DNA of 64,000 nucleotides from Flavobacterium aquidurense (lineage in GTDB: Bacteria; Bacteroidota; Bacteroidia; Flavobacteriales; Flavobacteriaceae): the NCBI GenBank assembly GCA_900107365.1, contig FNPS01000010.1, positions 62,001 to 126,000 on the forward strand, written 5' to 3'. A program made the translations under genes and the position numbers. Shown here one piece after another: positions 17,301 to 26,312 of this stretch (positions within the stretch are counted from its first letter, which is position 1; every line of letters starts with the position of its first letter). Under the pieces are notes generated by a model. That model had not been told where the DNA came from. It did no database searches and saw only the letters and a program-made list of their open reading frames with translations.

Positions 17301-17428
17301 CCGCTAACAGGTTGCCATTTTACAAAAGCCGACTCCAGCCAGCCGGATGCTTCATTAATTTGAACTTGTTGTGCCCAAATTTGAATAGTAATAAAAAACA
17401 CAGTCAGAAAAAGTAGGTTTTTTTTCAT
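14315..17428 (-). CDS. Secreted pectate lyase (PL1) with three Ig-like repeats and T9SS sorting domain
   Basis: 1037-aa extracellular polysaccharide lyase that cleaves polygalacturonate by beta-elimination. Order: signal peptide (1-19), a fibronectin III-like domain (about 20-110), a PL1 parallel beta-helix (about 115-500; motifs [41 protein letters not shown], and NYYDG). Then come three copies of a 90-residue He_PIG/Ig-like unit (about 560-830), a beta-rich segment, and a type-A T9SS C-terminal domain ([11 protein letters not shown]...NQTILKK). The [16 protein letters not shown] stretch holds the catalytic Arg of PL1 lyases. The protein should be exported by T9SS and anchored or released. 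Its promoter carries LacI-type operators. Confidence 0.95.
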   Translation of the reverse strand: MKKNLLFLTVFFITIQIWAQQVQINEASGWLESAFVKWQPVSGAQTYNVYYTGQGVTDKKIDDQLIRSYGNYFRADIPGLQAGTYTVKVKPVISGVEGTGSTTSNLTVIAQDRNGFAFDGGRVPGGYKADGTPKDNAVILYITQNTKNTISMNITGASANPCVGLQNILYAIKKGKDTRPFIIRLIGNITDMTVMEGGDVVIENANNAASYVTIEGVGTDAVANGWGVRIKTASNIEVSNLGFMNCNSTAGDNVGMQQDNDHIWVHNCDLFYGNAGSDADQIKGDGALDNKASTYITLSYNHFWDNGKASLLGLSEGTTTGLYITYHHNWFDHSDSRHPRVRYYSAHIYNNYYDGVSKYGAGSTLGSSLFVEGNYYRNSKHPMMTSLQGSDIWDEANQVNNAGTMGTFSGEDGGSIKAFNNTFDASNGTNNMRFVAYNDPNPLYNISGKISSTTDFDAYVATTRGETVSSAVKSKSGANTYNNFDTNAALYVKNLVVDQPAAAKTKTTQYAGRVSGGDLKWVFDNSVDDTSSLVIAALKSALTNYTGTLVAVQGEGNPPTSSQTLTSTGNNNQTVTSGTAIASIVFTWGGDATDATVTGLPASGISFVKNTTAKTITITGTPTATLSYSIATTGTGTPATGSGTITVTPAGSQTLTSTSNNNQTVASGTAIGSIVFTWGGNATDATVTGLPASGISFVKNTTAKTITITGTPTATLSYSIATTGTGTPATGSGTITVTPAGTQTLTSTSNNNQTVASGTAIGSIVFTWGGNATDATVTGLPASGISFVKNTTAKTITITGTPTATLSYSIATTGTGTPATGSGTITVTTGTPSGDEIHNFTTSGKTSSFYTITGNMNSTSGSVTYAGLTLTARLKIESSTTITYTTTSASTLTLVFDSNFTGTVKVNNVSYTASAGIVTASIPAGSNTITKGSVANLFYISTHYTGGTLRMAQATEVVAEPETTKVILYPNPVADVLYLTKSTQTVEKVQVYNMSGTLVKSAGKDAESIDLSNLIQGTYLVKVYTNDGSFNQTILKK
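14945..15754. repeat. three 270-bp tandem repeats inside the pectate lyase gene
   Basis: Three in-frame units of 270 bp (about 14945-15214, 15215-15484, 15485-15754), the first two almost identical. They encode 90-residue Ig-like modules containing [18 protein letters not shown]-type sequence. Near-identity suggests recent duplication or gene conversion; copy number could vary among strains. Confidence 0.88.
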
Positions 17429-17494
17429 AATTGTTTTGGTTTAAGTGGTTAAAATAGTTAAAGTGGTTTTTTGTCGATCACTTTTAATTTTAAT

Positions 17495-17516
17495 TGTAAT
17501 CGATTACACAAAAGTA
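17495..17516 (-). promoter_or_regulatory. -7 element and cre/LacI-type operator of the pectate lyase gene
   Basis: On the minus strand a -7 element TACTTTTG (17516-17509) is directly followed by the perfect 14-bp palindrome TGTAATCGATTACA (17508-17495), which covers the expected transcription start. The palindrome fits TGWAANCGNTNWCA, the consensus bound by CcpA, a LacI-family regulator. A repressor here would block initiation. No clear -33 element was found. Confidence 0.65.
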
Positions 17517-17595
17517 TATGAATTTTTTAAATTCTTAATATTTTTAGAATAAAAAAACATATAGTGTAAAAATATATATCTTGAAACTGTAATTA

Positions 17596-17628
17596 TGTAA
17601 TTAATTACACTAATTGTAACTTATTACA
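17596..17628. promoter_or_regulatory. two further TGTAA-N4-TTACA sites upstream of the pectate lyase gene
   Basis: TGTAATTAATTACA (17596-17609) is a perfect palindrome, and TGTAACTTATTACA (17615-17628) is a near-palindrome 5 bp away. Both share the outer bases of the promoter-proximal operator about 90 bp off. The rest of the 525-bp gap (17629-17896) is AT-rich and I see nothing else in it apart from the next gene's terminator. Confidence 0.5.
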
Positions 17629-17896
17629 TACAAAAAATAAAGCACGAAAAGTCTTAGTTTTACTCGGTTTTTTAAATATAACGAACAAGTCTATTTTAAA
17701 AAAAAGCTCTTTTTTTATTGAAATTTATTGAGGAGGAGAATAATTTTTATTTGAATGAAAAAGATTACTTTTTTATTTTTTAAAGCAGTGAATTTTCAGT
17801 AAAAAAGAATTAAATAGATTACTTTTTTGGAATTTTCATTTGAAAATTTAATTTGTTTTCCAGAAGCACTGTGCTAAAGAAGGAAAAAAGAATGTA

Positions 17897-17935
17897 TAAA
17901 AAAAGCCTTTTTGAAACTCAAAAAGGCTTTTTAAA
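17897..17935 (-). terminator. terminator after the Bax-inhibitor-1 gene
   Basis: AAAAAGCCTTTTT / AAAAAGGCTTTTT hairpin, with further T on the minus strand, about 20 bp beyond the stop codon. Confidence 0.8.
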
Positions 17936-17953
17936 ATATAGTATAAAGTAAAA

Positions 17954-18727
17954 TTAGTCTTTACTTGATAATTTCGACAGTAATCTTAAAAATTCAACGT
18001 ATAACCAAACTAAGGTGATCATTAAGCCCATAGCGCCAAACCATTCCATGAATTTTGGCATTCTTTGCTGAACTCCTTTTTCGATCTGGTCAAAATCTAA
18101 GAAAAGATTTAATGCTGCAATAATAATTACAAATACACTTATTCCAATACTCATCATACCATTGCCATAATGTACGGGAGTGAAATTAAAAATTAGAGAA
18201 GCTAACCATGAAAACAAATAGTAAGTCGCTATCGCCAGTGTAGAAGCAATAACTACAGATTTAAATTGCTCTGTAACTTTTACAATTTTAAATTTATATA
18301 AACCTAAGCAAACTAAGAAGGTTACTAAAGTTGCACTAACAGCATTAATAACGATTCCAGGATATTTAATTTCAAAAATAGCAGAGATTCCTCCAATAAA
18401 TAAACCTTCAAATAAGGCATATCCTGGAGCTAAATAAGGTGAAAGCTGAGGTTTGAAAGAAGATATAACAACTAGAATTAAACCAATAATGGCACCTCCA
18501 AAAGCAGGTACGATTGGGTTCATTCCGTTAAATGCCATCCACCATGTTACCATAGCACCAGCCGTTAAAATTAAAAACAAAATAGCTGTTTTATTGATAG
18601 TACCTGACAAAGTCATTTCCTGATTGTAATCAATAATCTTTGCTTCGTGCACTTCTTCAGCTTTTGAAACAGCATTTGATGAAAAACGCTTGTCGCTTAA
18701 AAATGGATTTTTTGAATTGAAGTTCAT
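17954..18727 (-). CDS. Bax inhibitor-1/YccA-family membrane protein
   Basis: 257-aa inner-membrane protein of the BI-1 (TMBIM)/YccA family, whose members act as pH-sensitive Ca2+ leak channels or modulate membrane proteases. After a cytoplasmic N-terminus (MNFNSKNPFLSDKRF, about 1-45) come seven hydrophobic helices, ending with the family's typical FLDFDQIEKGVQQRMPKFMEWFGAMGLMITLVWLYVEFLRLLSKL. I choose the ATG at 18727 because the -7 promoter element (18759-18752) overlaps the alternative start at 18754. Single gene with its own promoter and terminator. Confidence 0.92.
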   Translation of the reverse strand: MNFNSKNPFLSDKRFSSNAVSKAEEVHEAKIIDYNQEMTLSGTINKTAILFLILTAGAMVTWWMAFNGMNPIVPAFGGAIIGLILVVISSFKPQLSPYLAPGYALFEGLFIGGISAIFEIKYPGIVINAVSATLVTFLVCLGLYKFKIVKVTEQFKSVVIASTLAIATYYLFSWLASLIFNFTPVHYGNGMMSIGISVFVIIIAALNLFLDFDQIEKGVQQRMPKFMEWFGAMGLMITLVWLYVEFLRLLSKLSSKD

Positions 18728-18751
18728 ATTTCTAATACATTTAATTGTACT

Positions 18752-18780
18752 CAAATATATGGAGTTTTTTTGAAGTGCAA
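18752..18780 (-). promoter_or_regulatory. promoter of the Bax-inhibitor-1 gene
   Basis: TTG (18780-18778), an 18-bp spacer and TATATTTG (18759-18752) on the minus strand. The predicted start near 18746 gives a leader of about 20 nt and rules out the upstream ATG. Confidence 0.65.
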
Positions 18781-18835
18781 TTATTTCTCTAAAATTTTTA
18801 ACATGAAATTTTCTTTGTTTTAAAAAGGCTTTAAA

Positions 18836-18876
18836 ATAAAAAGTCCATCAAAAAAACTCTTGATGGACTTCTATTT
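18836..18876 (-). terminator. terminator of the nuo operon
   Basis: AAGTCCATCAA / TTGATGGACTT hairpin followed on the minus strand by a T-rich tract, about 20 bp after the nuoN stop codon. It closes the 13-kb nuo transcript. Confidence 0.8.
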
Positions 18877-18891
18877 ATTTTGATGAAATTT

Positions 18892-20283
18892 TTACTTCAA
18901 TAAATCTAAAACTAAAGACGGGAATAAACCTAAAACAATATTTAATACTATTGAAACTATCGCAACAGCATAGATAAGGAATGGTTTTCCGGTACGTTCC
19001 TGATTTGGTTCTTTAGAGTACATGGCTAAAATTAGTTTGAAATAATACCCAACACTTATAATTGAGTTGATAACAGCAACAATAACTAAAGCAATATATC
19101 CTGACTGAATGGTTTGATTAAACAAGAATAATTTAGCAAAAAAACCAGAGAAAATTGGAATACCGGCCATCGATAATAAGGAACCCGTTAAGATTGCAGC
19201 CAATAGCGGATTTGTTTTTCCTAAACCGTGAAAGTTGGTAATATCTTCGTTATCCTGATTTTTGCAAACATATAAAATAACACTAAATGCAGCAATTCCC
19301 GCTAATGCATAAGCAGCTGTGTAATATAATAAAACTCCTGCTGAAGTTGCAATTGTCAATAAAGTCATCAACATAAAACCTGCATGCGAGATTCCGGAGA
19401 ATGCCAACATACGTTTTACATTTACCTGACGCAATGCCATTATATTTCCAACTGTCATAGAAGCAATAGAAATGATAACCACAATGTTTTCAAAAGTTGG
19501 TAATAAATCCTGATTTTCAAGTGATGGAATTAAATTCAATACTGAGATTAGTTTATATAATGTTGCAATCGCTACTACTTTTGCCAAAGTACTCATTAAA
19601 GCAGTTGTCAGAGCAGGTGATCCTTCGTAAACGTCCGGAGCCCAAAAGTGAAACGGAACTGCAGCTACTTTAAACAACATTCCGATTACCATTAAAACCA
19701 TTCCAATAGGAAACCAGATTGGTAATTCGGCAGATAAAGAACTTTCGCTGATTTCAACAACATCAAAACTTCCCATTGCACCGTAAATCAAACAGATACC
19801 AAACAAAATAATTCCTGATGCGAAAGATCCCATCAAAAAGTATTTCATACCAGCTTCGTTACTTTTTAAATTCAAACGCTCACTTGCAGCAAGTACGTAT
19901 AAAGCAATTGACAGAATTTCGATTCCTAAGAAAAACATTGCTAAGTTTCCAAAAGAAACCATTGCAACTCCTCCAGCTAATAAAAATACTTTTATAGCAA
20001 CAAAATCTGAAATTTTGGTTGGATGGTTTTCGTAGAAATTATGACTTAATGCAACCAGGAAAATGGTCAGGATAATGAACAATGATGAGAACGCAGTAGA
20101 GAATTTACTCACTGTGATCATATTGTTGTAGTAACTTTCTGTTGATCCAAATTCAGAAAAATTAAGTGCCAACACACCCAATAAACCCAAAATGGTAATG
20201 GGAACAATGGCTTTTCTTAAATTAAGAATTTCAAATAATAGGCAGAAAATACCCAATCCTGTTATAGCTATTAATGTATTCAT
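18892..20283 (-). CDS. nuoN: NADH-quinone oxidoreductase subunit N
   Basis: 463-aa antiporter-like membrane subunit of complex I, the last gene of the operon. About 13-14 hydrophobic helices. The conserved core is visible (GMLFKVAAVPFHFWAPDVYEGSP with the key Lys and the discontinuous-helix Pro, and MLAFSGISHAGFML). It contributes one of the proton-pumping half-channels. The gap to nuoM is 63 bp. Length and motifs are normal. Confidence 0.97.
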   Translation of the reverse strand: MNTLIAITGLGIFCLLFEILNLRKAIVPITILGLLGVLALNFSEFGSTESYYNNMITVSKFSTAFSSLFIILTIFLVALSHNFYENHPTKISDFVAIKVFLLAGGVAMVSFGNLAMFFLGIEILSIALYVLAASERLNLKSNEAGMKYFLMGSFASGIILFGICLIYGAMGSFDVVEISESSLSAELPIWFPIGMVLMVIGMLFKVAAVPFHFWAPDVYEGSPALTTALMSTLAKVVAIATLYKLISVLNLIPSLENQDLLPTFENIVVIISIASMTVGNIMALRQVNVKRMLAFSGISHAGFMLMTLLTIATSAGVLLYYTAAYALAGIAAFSVILYVCKNQDNEDITNFHGLGKTNPLLAAILTGSLLSMAGIPIFSGFFAKLFLFNQTIQSGYIALVIVAVINSIISVGYYFKLILAMYSKEPNQERTGKPFLIYAVAIVSIVLNIVLGLFPSLVLDLLK

Positions 20284-20346
20284 TTTTGCTTTTTTGATTT
20301 AGGAAATCCAAACTACAGATGTCCTAATTTATTTTTATTTAAAATA

Positions 20347-21786
20347 TTAATTTTTATTGATAACGCTCAAAATTGTTTCTAAACTTGGTGTAATCAAATC
20401 TGTAATTGGTTTTGGATAAAATCCGAAGAAAATTAAAACAGCAATAATTACTACTAATGAAATTCCTTCATTAACAGATACATCTGCAAAAGTTTTCGAA
20501 TTGGTTTCTCCTAACATTACACCTTGAAACATCTTTAGCATATAATAAGCTCCTAAAATAATAGTTGTTCCACCCAGAACGGCGAACCAAATATTGATTT
20601 GTGAAAGACTATACAAAACCGTAAATTCTCCAACGAAGTTAAAAGTACTTGGCAAAGCCACAGAGGCTAAAACCAAAATTAAAAACATAGAAGTGAATTT
20701 TGGCGATTGCGTACGGATACCACCCATTTCTGAAATGTTTCTTGTTTGAAATCTTCTGTAAATAATTTCTGCAGCATAGAATAATCCAACTACAACAAAA
20801 CCGTGGGCGATCATTTGTAAAACGGCTCCACGTAAACCATCAACAGTTAGTGTGTAAGTTCCCGCAGCAATTAATCCAACGTGAGCAAGAGAAGAATAAG
20901 CCAATAATTTTTTTAAATCTTTTTGTCTCAATGCAACGATTGAACCGTAGATTACACCTGCAATTCCTAAAGCGATGAAAATATTCATGTATTCTTTTGC
21001 AGCAAGAGGTGCAATTGGCAATTGCCAACGAATTACACTATACAATCCCATTTTTAGCATGATACCAGATAAAAGCATAGTTCCAACTGTGGGCGCTTTT
21101 TGGTAAACATTAGCCTGCCAGGTATGAAAAGGAATAATTGGAATTTTAATTGCGTAAGCTAAAAAGAAAGCTAAGAATATCCAAAGCTGCTCATTAGCAG
21201 ATAAGTTTACTTTGTATAAATCGTCGATTAAGAAACTTCCTGCCTTTTGGTATAGGTAAATGAAAGCTACTAACATGAACAATGAACCGGCAAGTGTATA
21301 AATAAAGAATTTAATCACTGCTTTTCTGCGCTCTTCAGCATCTCCATTACCCCAAATAAGTGCAATAAAGTAAATCGGAATTAAAGCTAATTCCCAGAAA
21401 ATATAATATAAAAGACCATCTGCCGCCAGAAAAGTTCCTGTCATTGCAAAAGCCATAAATAAGATTAAAGCATAAAAGCCTTTTGCATTTTTATATTCAT
21501 TCCCAAAAGAAGAGAATATAATAATTGGCGTTAAAGCTACCGTTAGTAAAAGCATAGCAATTGCCAATCCATCAGCATTTAAAGCAAATGAAATTTTAGG
21601 TTGTGTAATCCACGCATTAATTACGCTGATGTTTTCACCAGCACAAAAATGGTTTAACAAGACAACCGAACAGCCCAAAGCTGCCAAACTAAAGAACAAA
21701 GCTACTTTTGATGCTAGTTTATCACCAACAAAATAAGTGACAAATGCACCAATTAAAAGAATAATTAATATAAGAGAAACGTTCAT
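20347..21786 (-). CDS. nuoM: NADH-quinone oxidoreductase subunit M
   Basis: 479-aa antiporter-like membrane subunit of complex I. The conserved Glu of TM5 is in IFWELALIPIYF, and the Lys/Pro discontinuous helix is in AYAIKIPIIPFHTWQANVYQKAPTVG, followed by LLAYSSLAHVGLI. About 14 helices are predicted. It lies between nuoL (10 bp upstream) and nuoN. Confidence 0.97.
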   Translation of the reverse strand: MNVSLILIILLIGAFVTYFVGDKLASKVALFFSLAALGCSVVLLNHFCAGENISVINAWITQPKISFALNADGLAIAMLLLTVALTPIIIFSSFGNEYKNAKGFYALILFMAFAMTGTFLAADGLLYYIFWELALIPIYFIALIWGNGDAEERRKAVIKFFIYTLAGSLFMLVAFIYLYQKAGSFLIDDLYKVNLSANEQLWIFLAFFLAYAIKIPIIPFHTWQANVYQKAPTVGTMLLSGIMLKMGLYSVIRWQLPIAPLAAKEYMNIFIALGIAGVIYGSIVALRQKDLKKLLAYSSLAHVGLIAAGTYTLTVDGLRGAVLQMIAHGFVVVGLFYAAEIIYRRFQTRNISEMGGIRTQSPKFTSMFLILVLASVALPSTFNFVGEFTVLYSLSQINIWFAVLGGTTIILGAYYMLKMFQGVMLGETNSKTFADVSVNEGISLVVIIAVLIFFGFYPKPITDLITPSLETILSVINKN

Positions 21787-21796
21787 AGTTATAAAA

Positions 21797-23686
21797 TTAT
21801 TGAGCTAAAAATATATAGGAAATAATGGCACAAAGACCCAAAACAAAAGCAAATAGATATAATCCGATACTTCCGTTTTGTAATTTTTTACCTTGAAAAG
21901 CCAGTTCATTAGTTACTTTACCTAATCCGAAAACAACTGCTGATAAACCAGTTTCAACATAGTCTCTAAAGAATTTTGACAATCCGTTTATTGAGCGTAC
22001 AAATAGGACATCGTAAATTTCGTCTACATAATATTTGTAGTATAAAACCTTGGTTAAACCAGTGATGTTTTCATCTGATTCAGGAACATTATCTTGTTTG
22101 AAATATTTAATATAAGCAATCAAGATACCGATCAATCCACCTAAAACAGCAACTCCCATAAGAGTATATTCTGTTGTACCTAAATGGTGTTCTTCTCCCG
22201 CCACTTTTGTAAAAAGTGGAGCCAAGTATTCATTTAACCAGCTATTTCCAGGAAGACTGATTAGACCTCCAAAAGTTGCCAAAATGGCTAAAATGATTAA
22301 GGGAAAAGTAATTAATCCATCACTTTCATGTAAATGATGTTTTTGCTCTTCAGTTCCTCTAAAATCTTTAAAGAAAGTAAGGAACATCAATCTGAACATG
22401 TAAAATGCTGTCATGATTGAAGCAACAGAGCCAATAACATATAATGGAATACTATGGTGGAAAGCCGTTAATAAAATTTCATCTTTAGAGAAGAAACCAG
22501 AGAAAAACGGTACACCTGAAATTGCTAATGATGAAATCAACATCGTCCAGAAAGTGACTGGCATTGCTTTACGCAAACCACCCATTTTGCGCATATCTTG
22601 TTCGCCATGTAATCCGTGAATTAGAGATCCTGATCCTAAGAACAAACAAGCTTTGAAGAAAGCGTGCGTGATTACGTGAAAAACGGCTACTTCATAAGCG
22701 CCAAAACCTAACGCTAAAAACATTAGACCTAATTGAGAAACAGTAGAGTAGGCCAGCACTTTTTTAATATCTGTCTGTACCAGACCAATTGTTGCTGCTA
22801 CTAATGAAGTCACAGCTCCAATAATCGCAATTACAGTCTGAACGTCTGGAGCTAAATCAAATACAAAGTTTAGTCTTGTTACCATAAAGATACCAGCGGT
22901 AACCATTGTTGCTGCGTGAATCAATGCAGAAACCGGAGTCGGTCCAGCCATCGCATCAGGTAACCAGGTATATAATGGAATTTGTGCTGATTTACCACAA
23001 GCTCCAATAAACAGACATAAAGCGGCTAACGAAAGCAAAGGTATGTTAAGGTTTGTTGCTCCGGCGATCGCTGTTTTTAAAGTTGCATAATCTAAAGTGG
23101 AGAACATTGAACCAATAATGAACATTCCGATTAGCAAACCTAAATCTCCAATTCTGTTCATGATGAACGCTTTTTTCGCAGCATCATTGTAATCCTGGTT
23201 TTTATGCCAGAATCCAATTAATAAGTACGAACAAAGTCCAACACCTTCCCAACCAATAAACAATACTAATAAGTTACTTCCAATTACAAGTGTAATCATG
23301 AAGAATACGAACAGATTTAAATACGCAAAAAACTTATGCATATTCTCATCGTCATGCATGTAGCTGATCGAGTATAAGTGAATCAATGATCCAATACCGG
23401 TTACAAAGAGCAACCAAAGAACAGATAATTGATCTAATAAAAATCCTAAATCAATATGAAGATTACTGATCTGGATCCAGTCAAATAAAGTTACCTGAAT
23501 GGCTTTTCCAGTTGAAGTAATTTGATTAAAAAGTATAAGAGTAACCACAAAAGAGACTGCTACGGCAACTGTTCCGATAATACCCGAAACTGTTTTTCCT
23601 AAGCTTTTCCCGAAAAAAACATTGATTAAAAATCCTAAAAAAGGAGATAAAACTAAGACTAAAGCTAAATTGGTATCCATTTCCAT
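21797..23686 (-). CDS. nuoL: NADH-quinone oxidoreductase subunit L
   Basis: 629-aa distal membrane subunit of complex I, with the antiporter core (FIGWEGVGLCSYLLIGFW; GACGKSAQIPLYTWLPDAMAGPTPVSALIHAATMVTAG) and a C-terminal extension (about 510-629). That extension should include the long lateral helix lying along NuoM and NuoN. The start ATG at 23686 directly follows the nuoK stop, so the two are probably translationally coupled. Confidence 0.97.
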   Translation of the reverse strand: MEMDTNLALVLVLSPFLGFLINVFFGKSLGKTVSGIIGTVAVAVSFVVTLILFNQITSTGKAIQVTLFDWIQISNLHIDLGFLLDQLSVLWLLFVTGIGSLIHLYSISYMHDDENMHKFFAYLNLFVFFMITLVIGSNLLVLFIGWEGVGLCSYLLIGFWHKNQDYNDAAKKAFIMNRIGDLGLLIGMFIIGSMFSTLDYATLKTAIAGATNLNIPLLSLAALCLFIGACGKSAQIPLYTWLPDAMAGPTPVSALIHAATMVTAGIFMVTRLNFVFDLAPDVQTVIAIIGAVTSLVAATIGLVQTDIKKVLAYSTVSQLGLMFLALGFGAYEVAVFHVITHAFFKACLFLGSGSLIHGLHGEQDMRKMGGLRKAMPVTFWTMLISSLAISGVPFFSGFFSKDEILLTAFHHSIPLYVIGSVASIMTAFYMFRLMFLTFFKDFRGTEEQKHHLHESDGLITFPLIILAILATFGGLISLPGNSWLNEYLAPLFTKVAGEEHHLGTTEYTLMGVAVLGGLIGILIAYIKYFKQDNVPESDENITGLTKVLYYKYYVDEIYDVLFVRSINGLSKFFRDYVETGLSAVVFGLGKVTNELAFQGKKLQNGSIGLYLFAFVLGLCAIISYIFLAQ

Positions 23687-24007
23687 TTATCCTTTTAAAT
23701 TTTTTAAATTATCGATACTAATTGAGCCTAAATTTCTAAAAATAGAAACCAAAATGGCCAATCCTACCGCAACTTCTGCTGCAGCAACTGCCATCGAAAA
23801 GAACACAAAAACTTGTCCTTGTGCATCTTGATGATACGTTGAAAAAGCAACAAATAAAAGGTTAACTGCATTCAACATGATTTCGATAGACATGAAAACG
23901 ATAATAGCATTTCGTCTGTACAATACACCAAAAACACCAATACAAAAAAGTACAACACTTAAAAAGATGTAGTTTTCAATACCTATTTGATTTAATATAT
24001 TACCCAT
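23687..24007 (-). CDS. nuoK: NADH-quinone oxidoreductase subunit K
   Basis: 106-aa three-helix membrane subunit of complex I. The two conserved membrane glutamates of the E-channel are seen in [13 protein letters not shown] and [11 protein letters not shown]. The start overlaps the nuoJ stop by one base and the stop abuts nuoL, a compact coupling typical of the nuoJ-K-L block. Confidence 0.97.
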   Translation of the reverse strand: MGNILNQIGIENYIFLSVVLFCIGVFGVLYRRNAIIVFMSIEIMLNAVNLLFVAFSTYHQDAQGQVFVFFSMAVAAAEVAVGLAILVSIFRNLGSISIDNLKNLKG

Positions 24008-24546
24008 TATTTATTTAATTTTTCTTTTTTAGACAATAATACTGTTCCAATCATGGCTACTAAAAGCAAAATCGAAGCAAATTCAAACGGAACCATATAC
24101 TCGTTCAATAATATTTTACCCAATACTTTTATAGATTGAAAATCTTCTCCAGTTGAATCGTATTCTCCAACAATCGGTTTAGAATTGATGAAAATTGCAA
24201 TCAATACAATGCAAATCAAACAAAAAGAAACAATAGCGCCCAAACGAGTAATTCTAGGTCTGTGCACCTGATGGCGTTCGTTTAGATTCATTAACATAAT
24301 CGTAAACAGAAACAAAATCATAATCGCCCCGGAGTAGACTATTATATGTACGATAGCCAAAAATTGAGAGTTTAATAATAAATAATGACCAGCAATTGAA
24401 AAGAAACAGATCACTAAATAAATAGCACTGTGAATTGGATTTCTACTAAAAATGGTCAAAAATGCGGTCATCACCGTAATAAACGCTAAGAAACAAAATA
24501 TAATTTGTACAGTTGTTGCGTGTGCAAAATCAGGAATATGTATCAT
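24007..24546 (-). CDS. nuoJ: NADH-quinone oxidoreductase subunit J
   Basis: 179-aa membrane subunit of complex I with five predicted helices. The conserved TM3 region [22 protein letters not shown] contains the pi-bulge segment important for coupling. The gene directly follows nuoI and overlaps nuoK by one base. Confidence 0.96.
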   Translation of the reverse strand: MIHIPDFAHATTVQIIFCFLAFITVMTAFLTIFSRNPIHSAIYLVICFFSIAGHYLLLNSQFLAIVHIIVYSGAIMILFLFTIMLMNLNERHQVHRPRITRLGAIVSFCLICIVLIAIFINSKPIVGEYDSTGEDFQSIKVLGKILLNEYMVPFEFASILLLVAMIGTVLLSKKEKLNK

Positions 24547-25092
24547 TTAGTTAGCATTATTAAGTTGAGCATTTTTGATCGCCACGTCAAGAGGCATAAC
24601 TAATCTGTCTTTTCCAAAAATGAAATCTTCTCTTTCATAACTAGAAGGAACCAAAACTTTTGAAGTTGTCAAATAAATGGCATCTTTCGGACAAGCTTCT
24701 TCACAAAGACCACAGAAAATACATCTTAACATGTTGATTTCATAAATCGAAGCGTATTTTTCTTCTCTGTATAAATGTTTTTCATCTGGTTTGCGTTCAG
24801 CAGCTTTCATAGTGATTGCTTCAGCAGGACATGATAAGGCACATAATCCACAAGCTGTACAGTTTTCACGACCTTGCTCATCGCGTTTCAACTGGTGTTG
24901 ACCACGATAAACCGGACTCATTTCACGTACTTGTTCTGGGTAATGAATGGTTACTTTTTTTCTGAAAAGGTGTTTAAGTGTAATAAACAATCCTTTCACA
25001 ATCGCCACAAGATACAATCGCTCCCAAAAAGTCATCTCTTTGTTTGAGACCATCTTTTTTCTACCCGATAATGATATAGTTTCTATTGACAT
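24547..25092 (-). CDS. nuoI: NADH-quinone oxidoreductase subunit I
   Basis: 181-aa peripheral subunit carrying the two [4Fe-4S] clusters N6a and N6b, each marked by CxxCxxCxxxCP: CTACGLCALSCP and CIFCGLCEEACP. The N-terminal stretch lies near the membrane arm. It is separated from nuoH by 161 bp that holds a dispersed structured element (25166-25249), an unusual interruption in an otherwise tight operon. ATG start MSIETISLSGRKKM. Confidence 0.96.
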   Translation of the reverse strand: MSIETISLSGRKKMVSNKEMTFWERLYLVAIVKGLFITLKHLFRKKVTIHYPEQVREMSPVYRGQHQLKRDEQGRENCTACGLCALSCPAEAITMKAAERKPDEKHLYREEKYASIYEINMLRCIFCGLCEEACPKDAIYLTTSKVLVPSSYEREDFIFGKDRLVMPLDVAIKNAQLNNAN

Positions 25093-25165
25093 TTTTTACT
25101 GTATGATTTACGATTCATAATTTGACGGTTAAATCAAATCCAAAATCTGTTTTATTTTTAATTTG

Positions 25166-25249
25166 TAGCTAATCCCGCTATCCGCTTGTATCTTTTATGG
25201 TGAACCCCACCATAAAAGGATACCGCTTCTATCGGGGCTAGGGCACTCA
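25166..25249. repeat. dispersed structured intergenic element, copy 2, inside the nuo operon
   Basis: Same element as at 10736-10820. It has an 11-bp stem CTTTTATGGTG / CACCATAAAAG around loop AACCC, an outer extension GTATC / GATAC, and the tail GGGGCTAGGGCACTC. It begins only 5 bp past the nuoH stop and fills the nuoH-nuoI gap, so it must be transcribed in antisense orientation within the nuo mRNA. Confidence 0.8.
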
Positions 25250-25253
25250 GGTA

Positions 25254-26312
25254 TTAAAATCCTAAGTAGGCTGCGATATCATGTCTTAAAATTACAGCCC
25301 CTGTAATCATGATATTAACGATTGAAAGCGGAATCAAAATTTTCCAGCCTAAATTCATTAATTGGTCATATCTAAATCTTGGAATCGTCCAACGTACCCA
25401 CATATAGAAAAAGATCCAGAAACATATTTTGGCAAATAAAACCGCAATTCCTAAAACGTTAGCTACATTAACTCCAACATTTTCTACCATCCATTGCATT
25501 CCCGGATAATTATATCCTCCAAAGAATAATACAGAAATAATAGTTGCTGAGATAAACATATTAGCATACTCGGCAAACAAATAGAATCCCATTTTCATGG
25601 ATGAATATTCAGTATGATAACCTCCAATCAATTCAGACTCACATTCTGCTAAATCGAAAGGTGTTCTGTTTGTTTCTGCGAAAGCACAAATCAGGAAAAT
25701 TAAGAAGGATAATGGCTGATAAAAAACATTCCAGTTCATTCCTGCTTGTTGCTCAGAAATTTCTTTTAAGCTTAAAGTTCCGGTCATCATCAATAAGGCA
25801 ATCATTGACAATCCCATAGCAACTTCATAAGAAACCATTTGTGAAGCCGCACGAACTGCTCCCATCAAGGAAAATTTATTGTTTGACGCCCATCCACCAA
25901 TCATGATTCCGTAAACGCCAACAGAAATTACTCCGAAAACATATAATAAAGCAATATTTACATCTGTCGCCTGCAAAAGAACATCGCGTCCAAAAACGTG
26001 CAATCTGTCTCCCCACGGAATAACAGCGCTGGTCATCAAAGCAGTACTCATGGCAATTGCCGGACCAACAACGAATAAAAATTTATTTGGCGTGTTTGGT
26101 TCAAATTCTTCTTTTGAGAATAATTTCATACCGTCAGCAAGTGGTTGTAATAAACCTCCCCATCCGGCACGGTTTGGTCCTACACGATCCTGAAGAAAAG
26201 CCGCAACTTTACGTTCAGCCCAGGTAGAATACATCGCCATAATCATTGTTATAGCAAAGACCACCACAATTACAACACTTTTCTCTATAATAAACGTACC
26301 ATCTACCATCAT
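25254..26312 (-). CDS. nuoH: NADH-quinone oxidoreductase subunit H
   Basis: 352-aa membrane subunit that forms the quinone entrance between the two arms of complex I. Eight hydrophobic helices. Conserved segments are AAFLQDRVGPNRAGWGGLLQPLADGMKL near the N-terminus and the acidic loop AFAETNRTPFDLAECESELIGGYHTEYSSMKMG. The start overlaps the nuoG stop by one base. Confidence 0.97.
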   Translation of the reverse strand: MMVDGTFIIEKSVVIVVVFAITMIMAMYSTWAERKVAAFLQDRVGPNRAGWGGLLQPLADGMKLFSKEEFEPNTPNKFLFVVGPAIAMSTALMTSAVIPWGDRLHVFGRDVLLQATDVNIALLYVFGVISVGVYGIMIGGWASNNKFSLMGAVRAASQMVSYEVAMGLSMIALLMMTGTLSLKEISEQQAGMNWNVFYQPLSFLIFLICAFAETNRTPFDLAECESELIGGYHTEYSSMKMGFYLFAEYANMFISATIISVLFFGGYNYPGMQWMVENVGVNVANVLGIAVLFAKICFWIFFYMWVRWTIPRFRYDQLMNLGWKILIPLSIVNIMITGAVILRHDIAAYLGF

